From NCBI GenBank assembly GCA_963704535.1, contig OY969916.1, positions 10,106,001-10,170,000 of the forward strand: DNA of 64,000 nt, read 5' to 3'. A model generated the notes under the pieces. It was given only the letters and a program-made list of their open reading frames with translations, had not been told where the DNA came from and searched no databases. A program made the translations under genes and the position numbers. Shown piece after piece: positions 7,274 to 16,744 of this stretch (within the stretch, counting starts at the first letter, position 1; each line of letters begins with the position of its first letter). Source of the DNA: G963704535 sp963704535. GTDB taxonomy: Bacteria > Chloroflexota > Chloroflexia > Chloroflexales > Roseiflexaceae.

Positions 7274-9448
7274 TCACCTGCGAGGGGCAGAGGTGGACCA
7301 AGATTGGTTATGCTTGCCTGATGCTTGCTGGCTCTGTAGCACCTGGATCGCGCTCGCCAGCGTGGCGTAGGCCGTAATACCAGGCAGCCGAATCCCTAGA
7401 CCCACAATACTCTGGGCGATCTCGGGGCGCACACCGACCAACCCCACCGACGCGCCAAGCAACATCGCGCCCCGCGCGGTCTGGAGCAGGGTGTTCGCGA
7501 CCTGGGTATCGATCAGCGGCACGCCTGTCACATCCAGCAGCACGATTGTCGCCTGCATCGCATTGATAGCCTCAAGCACTCGCTCGCCGATCTGCTGGGC
7601 GCGCTGGCTGTCGATAACGCCGATCAGAGGCACCAGCAGCACACCCGGCATCAGCGGGATCACCGGTGAGCCTAACTCGCGGACCGTCTGGGACAGAGCG
7701 CTCTCCCGATCGTAGGAGAGCTGGAGTTGAGCCTGGCGCTCGGTGAGCGTGGCCTGCAAAGACTGGTAGTCCATGGCGTTGGCAAGCAGCGTCATCCACT
7801 GGTACATCCCGCCGGTCCTGCCTTTCAGCGCGAGCTGAGGCTCTAACCACATCGGCACACACACAGCCAGCACGCCCCAATCATGGGTTTCCGACCAGAC
7901 CGGGAGCAGCTTGATCGTATCTTGGCCACCGTCGCGCGCGGTTGCGGGCAGTTGATCGGCAGGCGGAAAGCGCTCGATCGAATAGCGGCCATTCACCGCT
8001 AGCAGAGCCTGCGGCTCCCGGCTGTAGGTACCCACGATCCTGAGCGATCCCTGTTGCGCGCCGGGGCTATCCCACAGCGCCAGGGCGCCCCATGTGACGA
8101 AAGTCTGCTCAAGCCACTTCAACGTCAAGATCTCGGCGAGTTGATTGCCGAACAACGACTGGTTGATCGTGACATTGACTTGCAACAGCGTATCTGAAAG
8201 TTGCACAGCCGCCTGCTGGTGCTCGCGGTAGGCGTAGAGCAGCGCGATATGGAAGATGTCGAGCAATACTGAATCCGGCTGCCCAGGCTGCACAGCGTCG
8301 GCTGTGCTCTCGACATGCTGATGGACGGCTTGCTCCAGCAGCTTCATCACCGATCGCAGGGCCTTGAAGTCGCTCGTGAGCGCGACGGCGCCTTCAAACG
8401 CCTGCCGGCAAACTTCCTGGGATGGAAGCGTGCCCTCACGCGCAGCCGCGATCGCCTGAACGAGTGTCGCGACACCCGGCCAGAGGTCGGTAGGTGGAGT
8501 GGAGGCCGGCAGAGTCGCCGGGAACAACAGCGGCTCGACCAGACGCCGCGCCAGGTCGGTTTGCCAATCGAAACGATCGTGTGGCGCATAGGGCAGCAGA
8601 TCGCTGGCGGCGCTGCAACCGCAGGAGCGGCGGATGCTCAGCTTCGTGGGGACGTATGTCACCGCCGGCACTGCGGCTCCATCAAGCAGATTCATCAGCA
8701 GCTCTGCGGCGGCGCTCCCAAGATTATCAACCCCCTGGCTAATAGTCGTCAGTGGTGGTGTAAGATGTTGGGCGTCAGGAATGTCGTTGAAGCCGATGAC
8801 GGCGACATCCTCGGGGACGCGAAAGCCGGCGGCCTGTAGCGTCTCCACCAGGCCCATTGCCAGGTCGTCGTCGCTTGCCACGCACGCGCTGAACAGGTGC
8901 GCCATTGCCGCCATATTCTCGGCGACCGCCGCTATCGCAGCATGATACTTGTCTTCGTCGGGTTGAGACGACGCAGTGAACACCAGTTGTGGGTCGAAGG
9001 GCAAGCCGGCATCGTACAGGGTGGCCTGATAGCCCTCGAAACGTGCTGCTGCCTCCACGTAGTGAGCTGTGCCCAGAAAGGCGATGCGCCGGTGACCATG
9101 GCCGATCAGGTGGTTGACGGCATCGCTTATGCCGCCCTGATTGTCGCAGATCACGATCGGGCAATCAACTCCTTCCGGGCGTGCGCTGATCGCGACCAAT
9201 GGGATGCCGGCCCTTACGATCTCCGGGCTAAGTGTGGTTTCCTGCATAACGATCCAGCCATCGGCCTGACCCAGAGCAAAGGGAGCAGCTGAAATGCCGT
9301 GAGCTTGTTTGTGGTTATTGTCCTCCTGGACTGCGATCAGCTGGGCGCCACGGTGCCGGACCACCCGTTGCACCCCAGCAAGCATATCGCTGAAGTCGTA
9401 GCCAAACAGCCATGGTGTTTGAAAACCGATGGTCATGGGTCTTGACAT
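7274..9448 (-). CDS. Periplasmic-binding-protein-like sensor with C-terminal STAS domain, no DNA-binding domain
   Basis: A 724-residue protein. Residues about 5-280 match the LacI/GalR effector domain: IGFQTPWLFGYDFSDMLAGV, then GHRRIAFLG, CVASDDDLAMGLVETLQAAG and VPEDVAVIGFNDIP...PPLTTI. No helix-turn-helix precedes it. The middle 300 residues look like a GAF-like or helical signalling region. The last 120 residues are an RsbR-type STAS domain (SPVIPLMPGVLLVPLIGVID ... IVLLDVTGVPLIDTQVANTL), where Thr in DVTG is the position phosphorylated in stressosome proteins. I infer a cytosolic sugar-responsive regulator acting through partner proteins, not DNA. Start ATG at 9448 is preferred over the TTG two codons earlier. 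Its own upstream gap carries a family A hairpin. Confidence 0.82.
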   Translation of the reverse strand: MSRPMTIGFQTPWLFGYDFSDMLAGVQRVVRHRGAQLIAVQEDNNHKQAHGISAAPFALGQADGWIVMQETTLSPEIVRAGIPLVAISARPEGVDCPIVICDNQGGISDAVNHLIGHGHRRIAFLGTAHYVEAAARFEGYQATLYDAGLPFDPQLVFTASSQPDEDKYHAAIAAVAENMAAMAHLFSACVASDDDLAMGLVETLQAAGFRVPEDVAVIGFNDIPDAQHLTPPLTTISQGVDNLGSAAAELLMNLLDGAAVPAVTYVPTKLSIRRSCGCSAASDLLPYAPHDRFDWQTDLARRLVEPLLFPATLPASTPPTDLWPGVATLVQAIAAAREGTLPSQEVCRQAFEGAVALTSDFKALRSVMKLLEQAVHQHVESTADAVQPGQPDSVLLDIFHIALLYAYREHQQAAVQLSDTLLQVNVTINQSLFGNQLAEILTLKWLEQTFVTWGALALWDSPGAQQGSLRIVGTYSREPQALLAVNGRYSIERFPPADQLPATARDGGQDTIKLLPVWSETHDWGVLAVCVPMWLEPQLALKGRTGGMYQWMTLLANAMDYQSLQATLTERQAQLQLSYDRESALSQTVRELGSPVIPLMPGVLLVPLIGVIDSQRAQQIGERVLEAINAMQATIVLLDVTGVPLIDTQVANTLLQTARGAMLLGASVGLVGVRPEIAQSIVGLGIRLPGITAYATLASAIQVLQSQQASGKHNQSWSTSAPRR

Positions 9449-9544
9449 GATCAAGATCTTTCTATCCGCATGTCAGGAGTTGCCATTGTGCGGGCGCGGC
9501 AGTAGGGGGCACGCAGCGCTGGGGTGAGGAGCTGACGTCCATTC

Positions 9545-9588
9545 TTTATCGATGATTTTCGCCCGGTCGGGCGAAAATCATCGATAAA
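9545..9588. repeat. Family A core hairpin (solo)
   Basis: A perfect inverted repeat with arms TTTATCGATGATTTTCGCCCG-like (9545-9565) and its complement (9568-9588). Compensatory changes relative to the 6136-6183 copy (CGACGATTTTTG to CGATGATTTTCG) occur on both arms, so base pairing is conserved. Confidence 0.8.
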
Positions 9589-9617
9589 AGGAAGAAAAAA
9601 GTACTACTTGATAACCG

Positions 9618-10814
9618 CTACGACATGGGCACTTGCGGTACGATCATCCCGTTGATGTGGGCGAAGATCTCGCGGATCGAGTGGCCGGTGATCGTGAGGC
9701 CGTGGTTCTTGAGGCCGATCACGGCGCGCGACGGGTCGGGGGCCTGGCGAACCAGTTCAGCAACCTCGACGGCTAGCTCGTAGGTGCCGCAGGGGTAGTT
9801 GACCTGGGTCGAAGCGATTGGGTCGCGCCACCAGGCGTGGATGTGGACGATCGCGCCGACCTGCGGGTGTTCGCGGTAGATCATGTAGTGCTCGATCGCG
9901 TCGACCGAGACCCGGCGCGGCTCGATGCCGGGCGGGACACTGAGGCGGATCAGCAGCCGCTCGGGCTCGTAGCCGGTAACCAGCAGGATATCGCGACCGA
10001 GCGTTTGGAGCCGGCTCTTATCGACGCCCGACGCCGACATCCAGAAGTGGCGCGGGTTGTGCGCCGCGCGGGCGCTCAGGTTGCCGTAGCTGAGCCCGCC
10101 GATCCCGTACAGGCGCTTGACGTGCCGCAGCTCGCGCTCGGACAGGTACTCGTGGATGGGGATCGCCGCCGGGAGCAGGCCCATTGTGTCAAGCTGCTTG
10201 CCGGCCCAGCTGATCTGGTGCGTCTGCTCATCGCCGGCCCAGAGCTGATCGGGGAGGTCGGGGGTGAACTCGTTGTTGATCACCAGGTGGCTGCATGCGA
10301 GCGGCTGGATGCGCGAGCAGACCTGCTTGAAGAATGGGGCCTCATCGCCGGCGTGCCGGATCGTGTAGTGTCCCTGCTCGATCGTGATGAAATGGCTCTC
10401 AAGCACCCCGTCTACGCGGGTGTTGTAGATCACCATGTTGGAGAGCGAGCGCACCAGGACGGGGTAGGCGCCCTTCATGACTTCGTGCTCGTTGTCAGGG
10501 CCTTCGACGATCGTGACCACAAACGTCCCCTGCCCGCTGCGGCGCACGGAGCGCGGGCGCTCGATGTCGCACAGGTTCAGCACCAGGCGTACCGGCTCCT
10601 GCGCCTCGGCCGGCGGCGCCTCCGTCGCGACGTCCATGGCGAGCGCGCCATTGGTTGGCCGATGCACGTGACCCTGCCGAACGAGTGTTTCTTGCAACCG
10701 CCGGGCGTACCAGGCCACGAATGAGCTGGTCGTCTCGCCGGCGGTCGTAAACGTCATGCGTTCGTCGAGACCGATCGCGGGTCCCATGGGCGGAGTCCAG
10801 GTTTCTTGGTGCAT
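9618..10814 (-). CDS. Class II aldolase/adducin-domain protein with unknown N-terminal half
   Basis: A 398-residue protein. The C-terminal half (about 225-390) is a class II aldolase/adducin domain: GIGGLSYGNLSAR, FWMSASGVDKSRL, VSVDAIEHYMIYREHPQVGAIVHIHAWW (metal-binding His-x-His) and GLKNHGLTITGHSIREIF, with the last His ligand. The proteins of this domain catalyse retro-aldol reactions on phosphorylated sugars or related decarboxylations. The N-terminal 210 residues contain ARRLQETLVRQGHVHRPTNG and ERPRSVRRSGQGTFVVTIVE, which I do not recognise. The start ATG at 10814 has no clear ribosome site. The substrate cannot be told. Confidence 0.75.
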   Translation of the reverse strand: MHQETWTPPMGPAIGLDERMTFTTAGETTSSFVAWYARRLQETLVRQGHVHRPTNGALAMDVATEAPPAEAQEPVRLVLNLCDIERPRSVRRSGQGTFVVTIVEGPDNEHEVMKGAYPVLVRSLSNMVIYNTRVDGVLESHFITIEQGHYTIRHAGDEAPFFKQVCSRIQPLACSHLVINNEFTPDLPDQLWAGDEQTHQISWAGKQLDTMGLLPAAIPIHEYLSERELRHVKRLYGIGGLSYGNLSARAAHNPRHFWMSASGVDKSRLQTLGRDILLVTGYEPERLLIRLSVPPGIEPRRVSVDAIEHYMIYREHPQVGAIVHIHAWWRDPIASTQVNYPCGTYELAVEVAELVRQAPDPSRAVIGLKNHGLTITGHSIREIFAHINGMIVPQVPMS

Positions 10815-10967
10815 AGCGACATCTTCCTCGGTAGACCAGCTTAAAATTTTTTGATCGAAAAGGAGATAACCCCTCCTTAACCAAGAGCGGCACCAGGATA
10901 GCGGGAAGCGCTGCTTCTGTCAAGTGCGTACATTCCCGAACAGGGTCTCCGTGACGCGAAAAACGTG

Positions 10968-10999
10968 GTGCGGGTCGGAGTTGGTGCTCCGGCCCGCAC
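10968..10999. terminator. GC-rich hairpin downstream of dnaA
   Basis: GTGCGGGTCGGAG and CTCCGGCCCGCAC pair almost fully around a TTGGTG loop. It lies about 80 bases beyond the dnaA stop on the minus strand. There is no clear U-run, so termination is an inference. Confidence 0.5.
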
Positions 11000-11035
11000 G
11001 AGATAAAGACTGCGAACGTGGCAGCCAGGAAGTTG

Positions 11036-11090
11036 AGAGTTGAGAGTTATGAGTTATGAGTTGAAGGAACTCATAACTCACGCAGTGGTG
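11036..11090. repeat. Heptanucleotide tandem repeat (GAGTTAT/GAGAGTT unit), hairpin-forming
   Basis: GAGAGTTGAGAGTTATGAGT, TATGAGTTGAAGG, then AACTCATAACTCA: 7-base units with an inverted partner. The array touches the 3' end of dnaA. Confidence 0.8.
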
Positions 11091-12536
11091 GTGGTGCCCT
11101 GGTACAGCTTGTCGCGGATGGTGACGACCTCCTGGCGCAGCCGCGAGTCGGCGTTGATCTCCTCGCCGATCTTCTCGCAGCCGTAGATAACGGTGGTGTG
11201 GTCGCGGCCGCCGAGGAGCTGGCCGATATCCATGAGGCTGGCGTCGGTCTCCTCGCGTAGCAGGTACATCGCCACCTGGCGCGGGATGACGATATTGCGG
11301 CTGCGACCGCGCCCGACCAGGGCGCGCATGTCCACGCCGTAGAACTCGGCCACCTCGCGGAGGATGACTTCGGCGGTGATGCGTTTGCGGCGGGTGGTGT
11401 CGAGCAGCTCGGTGAGCGCGGCGGTGGCGACCTCGACGGTGACCTCGGTGCCGTACATCTGGGCGTAGGCGGCCACGCGGTTGAGGCAGCCCTCAAGCTC
11501 GCGGATGTTGCTCTGGATGCGGTGGGCCAGGAAGTCGATCACGTCGGCCGGGATGTGCGATCACCATCTGCTCGGCCTTGGCGCGCAGAATCGCCGTGCG
11601 GGTCTCCAGGTCGGGTGTCTGCACGTCGACGATCAGCCCCCACTCGAAGCGCGAGCGCAGCCGCTCGTCTAGGGTCAGGATGCCTTTGGGCGGGCGGTCG
11701 GAGGAGATCACGATCTGCTTGCCGTCGGAGTGGAGGGTGTTAAAGGTGTGGAAGAACTCCTCCTGGGTGCTCTCCTTGCCGGCGATGAACTGGATATCGT
11801 CGATCAGCAGGATGTCGATATTGCGGTAGCGGATGCGGAACTCCTCCGTCTGCTGGCGGCGAATCGAGTTGATCAGATCGTTGGTGAACTTCTCCGAGGA
11901 GACATACAGGACGTTGATCTCCGGGTCGCGGTCGAGCGCGTAATTGCCGATCGCATGCAGGAGATGGGTCTTGCCGAGCCCGACGCCGCCGTACAGGAAC
12001 AATGGGTTATAGGCGTGGGCGGGATGCTCGGCGACCGCCATGCAGGCGGCGCTGGCCAACCGATTGCTCGACCCGACAATAAACCGATCGAAGGTATACC
12101 GAACGTTGAGCATGCCCGAGCGCATGGCGCTGGTAAACTCCAGTTGCTGCATGCCCAGGCGGTCGTAGCTGTGGCCGTTGCCGTTCATGGTGCCATTGTG
12201 GCGGTCGGGGGCGCCATCATGCTCATTCATCTCGTTGGCGTCCTTCCCGTACTCACGGCTTATCAGTGTAGCGTCAGCACGGGCGGTTTGAGGTGATGCG
12301 ATGACCACGCGCACCTGGATTGGGAACCCCACGAGGTTGCCGATCAGCTCTCGTAGGGGGCCGATATAGCGGTTCTCCAGACCCTCTTTGAAGAAAGCGC
12401 TGGGCACGCCGATCGTGGCGACCCCATTCTCGATCGAGAGCAGCCCTGCGCGCCGCAGCCATGTGTTGAACTCGTGCCGCGAGGTCTGGACTTGCATGGT
12501 CCCCAGTGTTGAATTCCAAATCTTGACGAGGTTCAC
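11078..12536 (-). CDS. dnaA: Chromosomal replication initiator protein DnaA (frameshifted)
   Basis: DnaA binds DnaA boxes and unwinds oriC. Domain I is at the start (VKIWNSTLGTMQVQTSRHEFNTWL). Domain III has Walker A (LFLYGGVGLGKTHLLHAIG), Walker B (IDILLIDDIQFIAGKE) and sensor regions. Near 11560 a one-base slip breaks the frame (after RAKAEQMVIAH); the second frame resumes at ADVIDFLAHRIQSNIRELEG and contains domain IV with the signature GGRDHTTVIYGCEKI. The gene is essential, so the break is probably a consensus error. I favour the GTG start at 12536, since GGAGG lies 5-6 bases upstream; an ATG at 12548 is the alternative. The neighbour downstream is not dnaN, unlike the common order. Confidence 0.93.
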
Positions 12537-12825
12537 ACAGGCCTCCATTTTGGACAGACACGTATGCAGGGCACGCGCCGGACAAAACGCGTACCGTCAG
12601 CATCGACAGCACTGGCGAACATTTGTAGCTTGGTAGTCTGGGTGAACGGCAGGTGATTGCTACTGCATAGCAAGGCTGATCATACTCCATGCGCCCCATG
12701 TTTTCAAGTCGAAACCGCCACCTTTTCTATTACGATTGCTTATATCCTACGGGGTGCGTATAGGGGTAGTGGTTGCGTGATCGGCGCATGGCGGCGCGAC
12801 ATATGTCGAGCCGGGCCTCTTAACA

Positions 12826-12955
12826 TGTGGATAACTCTGCGATGCTCCCCGGCCGAGCCCATAGCATTGAGCACTGGAACGACCAAAATACCCTATCCTC
12901 CGTATGTCAAGCCTTGTCCACATGGATGTGGATAACTCGTGGAGATTGTGGACAA
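12826..12955. other. Candidate replication origin (oriC): cluster of four DnaA boxes
   Basis: Four 9-mers match the DnaA box TTATCCACA or its one-mismatch form: TGTGGATAA at 12826-12834, TTGTCCACA at 12914-12922, TGTGGATAA at 12927-12935 and TGTGGACAA at 12947-12955. They fill the 407-base gene-free stretch between dnaA and scpB. A pyrimidine/AT-richer segment near 12700-12760 could be an unwinding element. Origin function is inferred from box density and proximity to dnaA. Confidence 0.6.
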
Positions 12956-13528
12956 CTAGGAGCCTCTATCCTCGGCGCCGGGTTCTTTCGCTGGGAGTTC
13001 GAGCGGCGGTAGCTCGGCCAGGCTGGTCAGGCCGAACTGGCGCAGAAATTCGTCGGTGGTTGCGTACAGGATCGGCCGGCCGATCGACTCGCGCCGGCCG
13101 ATCTCGGCGATCAGATCGCGCGCGAGCAGCGCGCGGATGACGCCGCTGCTGTCGACGCCGCGGATCGCGTCGACCTGGGCGCGGGTGATCGGCTGGCGGT
13201 AGGCGATGATCGCCAGCGTCTCCAGCGCTGCCGCCGAGAGCCGCGGCTGGGCCTGCACGCCGAGAAAGCGCTCGATCGCCGCTGCGGCCTCGGGGGCCGA
13301 GACAAGCTGCACATCGTCGCCCTGGCGCTGCACCCGCACTCCGCGCGCCCGGCAATCGGCGGTCAATTGCTCCAGCGCCGCTTCCACCGCGTCGGGCGGC
13401 ACCTCCAGCACGTGCGCCATTTGCCCAATCGTGACCGGCTCGCCGGCGATGAACAGCAGGCTCTCGATCAGTTGGGCGGTCGTCGCCTGGGGGAGCGGGG
13501 GGATATCGATCAGCAGTGATTGTTTCAT
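12956..13528 (-). CDS. scpB: Segregation and condensation protein B
   Basis: A 190-residue ScpB, the winged-helix dimer that joins ScpA and SMC in the bacterial condensin complex. Family blocks are TAQLIESLLFIAGEPVTIGQMAHVL (first winged helix), LSAAALETLAIIAYRQPITRAQVDAIRGV (hallmark of the second winged helix) and GRRESIGRPILYATTDEFLRQFGL near the end. The length is normal. Its stop codon abuts the last DnaA box of the candidate origin. ScpA is not in the neighbouring sequence. The start ATG at 13528 lies next to a heptamer hairpin array. Confidence 0.95.
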   Translation of the reverse strand: MKQSLLIDIPPLPQATTAQLIESLLFIAGEPVTIGQMAHVLEVPPDAVEAALEQLTADCRARGVRVQRQGDDVQLVSAPEAAAAIERFLGVQAQPRLSAAALETLAIIAYRQPITRAQVDAIRGVDSSGVIRALLARDLIAEIGRRESIGRPILYATTDEFLRQFGLTSLAELPPLELPAKEPGAEDRGS

Positions 13529-13534
13529 ATCAAA

Positions 13535-13612
13535 ATGAAGGGGTGAAAGGGTGAAAGGGTGAACGGGTTCCCGTTCACCCTTTCACCCTTTCACCCCTTC
13601 ACCCCTTCACAA
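13535..13612. repeat. Heptanucleotide tandem repeat (GGGTGAA unit) inverted hairpin
   Basis: AAGGGGTGAAAGGGTGAAAG units face TTCACCCTTTCACCC units around CGGGTTCCCG. On the minus strand the array provides the last codons and the TGA stop of the M24 peptidase gene (GTG AAG GGG TGA). Confidence 0.85.
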
Positions 13613-14747
13613 TGATCAGCTCGCGCTCGAAGCTGGTCAGGCTCTCCCCGCCGTCGGCGGTGATCACGACGTTGTCTTCGATCCGCACGCCGCCAAGCCC
13701 ATCGACGTAGATCCCCGGCTCGATGGTGAATGTCGTGCCGGCGGCCAGCGGCTCGCGGCTGCCGGCGACGATGAAGGGTGGCTCGTGGATCGCCAGCCCC
13801 AGGCCGTGGCCGGTGCGGTGGAGGAACTGCGGCCCGTAGCCGCCGGCCTCGATCACCGCGCGCGCGGCCCGGTCGATCTCCTCGCCGCTGGCGCCGGGAT
13901 GGACGGCCGCGCGGCCGGCGGCATTGGCCGCCAGCACCAGGTCGTAGATCGCGCGGGCCTCGGGGCCAGGGTTGCCCAGCGCGACGGTGCGTGTGATGTC
14001 CGACGCGTAGCCTTTGTGGAGCGCGCCGCCGTCCAGGATGATCATGTCGCCGGGCTGGAAGGCGCGGTCGCTGTTGTGGTGGTGCGGGTTGGCGGCGTTG
14101 GGGCCGCTGGCGACGATCGCGGTGAACGAGGGCGCGCTCCCGGCGGCGCGGATGTTGCGCTCCCAGATATCGGCCAGCTCGCGCTCGGTCATGCCCGCGC
14201 GGATCTGGGCGATCGTGGACCGCAGGGCCTCCTCGATCGCGTGGACGGCCACGCGCATGGCCGCCAGTTCGTCCACATCCTTGACCATGCGCATGGCGGC
14301 CAGGACCGGCGTGGCGTCCGCGACGTGGATGCCGGGGGCTGCGGCCTCGATCGCGCGCAGCTCGAACACCCGCATGACCGTGTTCTCGATGCCGATGCGC
14401 CATCCGGCGCGGTCCAGGTGCAGGTCGGCTATGCAGCGCTCCAGCGCGCCGGTCGGGCCGGCCGCATCGTCCCACGGGTAGAGCTTGAACGGGACGCGCA
14501 TATGCGCCCGCATGCCGGGGACCTCCAGGGCCGGCACCACCAGCGCCGGCGTCCCGTCGGTGGGGAAGAACGCGACAGTCAGCCGGATGCTGACGTGGTC
14601 GGAGGCAATGCCGCTCAGGTAGCCCAGGTTCGCGCCGGGGACGACGGCGATGGCATCGAGGCTGTGCGCCCGCATCGCCGCCCGTAGTTTGGTCAGGCGG
14701 TCGGCGGTCGTCTGATCGCCGGCTGCCGGCACTGATTCTGAAGTCAC
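13599..14747 (-). CDS. M24 family metallopeptidase (Xaa-Pro aminopeptidase/dipeptidase type)
   Basis: A 382-residue enzyme expected to remove or split residues next to proline in small peptides. The creatinase-like N-domain includes LDAIAVVPGANLGYLSGI. The pita-bread catalytic domain shows the five metal ligands in order: Asp in IILDGGALHKGY, Asp in ASDITRTV, His in HRTGHGLGLAIHEPP, Glu in TFTIEPGIYV and Glu in GGVRIEDNVVI. I choose GTG at 14747 because AGGAGG precedes it and the codon overlaps the upstream kinase stop (GTGA), implying translational coupling. An ATG at 14792 would lie inside the kinase gene. The stop codon falls in a heptamer repeat. Confidence 0.9.
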   Translation of the reverse strand: MTSESVPAAGDQTTADRLTKLRAAMRAHSLDAIAVVPGANLGYLSGIASDHVSIRLTVAFFPTDGTPALVVPALEVPGMRAHMRVPFKLYPWDDAAGPTGALERCIADLHLDRAGWRIGIENTVMRVFELRAIEAAAPGIHVADATPVLAAMRMVKDVDELAAMRVAVHAIEEALRSTIAQIRAGMTERELADIWERNIRAAGSAPSFTAIVASGPNAANPHHHNSDRAFQPGDMIILDGGALHKGYASDITRTVALGNPGPEARAIYDLVLAANAAGRAAVHPGASGEEIDRAARAVIEAGGYGPQFLHRTGHGLGLAIHEPPFIVAGSREPLAAGTTFTIEPGIYVDGLGGVRIEDNVVITADGGESLTSFERELIIVKG

Positions 14748-16717
14748 AATTCCTCCTCTGCATCGCGTCGCGGAAAGCGAACCCGCGCGCACATCCAGCC
14801 ATCCTGTTCGACCAATTCAAACGTGCCCTTCAGATCCTCGTTCACCAGTGTGCGGATGATCTGGAGGCCGAGCCCGCTGCTGGGGCCGGACTCGTGGGCC
14901 GGGAGATGCGCCGGCCCATCGTCGCGCACTTCGATCGTGATCAGATCATCGGCGGGGGTGGTCGCGACGACCACATTGCCGCCCTCCAGCGCCAGCCCGT
15001 GCGACATGGCGTTGACGATCAGCTCGTTGAGCACAATCGCCAGGACTGTGGCCTCGCGGGAGCCGATCGGGGTTGGGTCGACGCAGGTCATAAAGGTGAT
15101 CGGCCGGCCCGGCGTCGCGAGGCTGACCTGCACATTCTCGACGATCTGCCGCGCGACTGCGTCCACCGTCGTGACGCCGACATCCTCGCGGCAGAGCAGG
15201 TTGTGGACGCCGGCGATGGCCTGGATGCGGGCCACGCTGTCGCGCAGCGCGGCGGCGCCGTGGCCGTCGTCGTCGAGCCGGCGGAGTTGCATGGTCAAGA
15301 TCGCCGTGATCGTCTGGAGGTTGTTGCGCACGCGGTGGTGCATTTCCTGGAGCATGGCCGACTTGATCGCGAGCGCACGCTGGCTTTCGGCGTACAGGCG
15401 CGCATTTTCGATCGCGATGGCGGCCTCATCGGCGAAGGTCGAGAGCAGCCGGTTCTGCTCGTAGTCGAAGTAGCGCGCCTCGCGGGTGTACAGGCAGATC
15501 GCGCCGATCACCCGGTTCTGCTGCACGCGGAGCGGCATGCAGAATAGCGAGTGGAATCCTTCCTGGGCCGCGACCTGGGCCAGGTCGGGGAAGCGCGAGT
15601 CGTTGTAGGCGTTGAGCACCGCTAGTGGGCGGCCCTCGCGAACGGCTTGGGCGATGAAGTGCAGCACGTCGTCGCGATGGACGCTGCCGTGGGTGGCGGC
15701 CAGCTCCAGCCGCCCGTCGTCGTCGCAGCGGAAGATATCGGCGCGGTCGACGTGGGCCAACTCGACGGCTTTGGCGACGATCAGCTTGAGCACCTCGGCC
15801 AGGTTGAGCTGCTCGGCGATACGCTTGGAGACCTGCTGGAGCGTAGTCAGCTCGCGCACTTTCTGGTGGAGCTGCTCGGAGGTGTGCTGGTAGAGCTGGG
15901 CGTTGACGATAAAAAAGGCCAGCTCGCCGGCGACGGTCTCGACGAAGTAGATCTCCTCGGGGGAGAAGTCGCGCGGGCCGTAGGTCTGGATGCTGAGCAC
16001 GCCCTGGAGCTTATCGGCGCTGCCGTGGAAGCGCTCGGCGCTGAACAGCACGATCGGCACGGCCAGCATCGAGTGGAACACTTCTTCGCCCAGGCCCGGC
16101 TCGACGCGGAAGCGCGGCTCAACCCGCACGTCGCGGATGGCGACCGGGCGGCCCTCGCGGGCGGCCCAGCCGGTGATGCCCTCGCCCTCGGCCATCGCGA
16201 TCTGCCCGACAGCAGCCGGGTTGAGGCCGTGGGTCGCGCGCAGGGTCAGGTGGTTGCTGTTCTTATCGTAGAGGTAGACCGAGCAGGCCTCGACTCCGAT
16301 CACTTCGGCGACGATCTCGACGATCATCTGCATCGAGGTGTCCAGGTCGAGGGTCGAGTTGGCGGCGGAGATCACGCGGTGTAGGCCGCGCAGCTCGGCC
16401 ATGCGGCGCACCAGGTGGCCCTCCCACTCGCGGGTGCGGCGCTCCTCGCGGGCCACGCCGTAGGCCATCAGCAGGTCGGCCAGCACAATGCTGGCGTCCA
16501 GGCTGGTCTGTTCGGCCAGCGCCAGGCCGGCCTCGGCCAGCACCTCGGGCTCGCCGCCCTGCTGGTACCAGAGGTCGCCGAGTTGGCGCAGGTACTGGCG
16601 CTGCCGCTCGGGCACCGGGTCGGCCGTCAGGCGATCGAACAGCTCGGCCACCGGGGGCATGGAGGCACGCAGTTCCTCGATCAGCATCGAGAGGACCATC
16701 GTGTGGGTGTTGAGCAT
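14744..16717 (-). CDS. Cytosolic sensor histidine kinase with two GAF domains (HisKA_2 type)
   Basis: A 657-residue kinase without membrane segments. After an N-terminal helical region of about 115 residues come GAF 1 (about 130-290, including EVIGVEACSVYLYD and EGEGITGWAAREGRPVAIRD) and GAF 2 (about 305-465, with SLFCMPLRVQQNRVIGAICLY). The phosphoacceptor region EMHHRVRNNLQTI belongs to the HisKA_2/HWE-like class. The ATPase part keeps the N box (VLNELIVNAMSHGL), the G1 region (IEVRDDGPAHLP) and GLGLQIIRTLVNEDLKG. No response regulator is adjacent. The gene is coupled by a 4-base overlap to an M24 peptidase. Confidence 0.9.
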   Translation of the reverse strand: MLNTHTMVLSMLIEELRASMPPVAELFDRLTADPVPERQRQYLRQLGDLWYQQGGEPEVLAEAGLALAEQTSLDASIVLADLLMAYGVAREERRTREWEGHLVRRMAELRGLHRVISAANSTLDLDTSMQMIVEIVAEVIGVEACSVYLYDKNSNHLTLRATHGLNPAAVGQIAMAEGEGITGWAAREGRPVAIRDVRVEPRFRVEPGLGEEVFHSMLAVPIVLFSAERFHGSADKLQGVLSIQTYGPRDFSPEEIYFVETVAGELAFFIVNAQLYQHTSEQLHQKVRELTTLQQVSKRIAEQLNLAEVLKLIVAKAVELAHVDRADIFRCDDDGRLELAATHGSVHRDDVLHFIAQAVREGRPLAVLNAYNDSRFPDLAQVAAQEGFHSLFCMPLRVQQNRVIGAICLYTREARYFDYEQNRLLSTFADEAAIAIENARLYAESQRALAIKSAMLQEMHHRVRNNLQTITAILTMQLRRLDDDGHGAAALRDSVARIQAIAGVHNLLCREDVGVTTVDAVARQIVENVQVSLATPGRPITFMTCVDPTPIGSREATVLAIVLNELIVNAMSHGLALEGGNVVVATTPADDLITIEVRDDGPAHLPAHESGPSSGLGLQIIRTLVNEDLKGTFELVEQDGWMCARVRFPRRDAEEEL

Positions 16718-16744
16718 AGTGTTGTACCGATTGAGTGATGCGTG

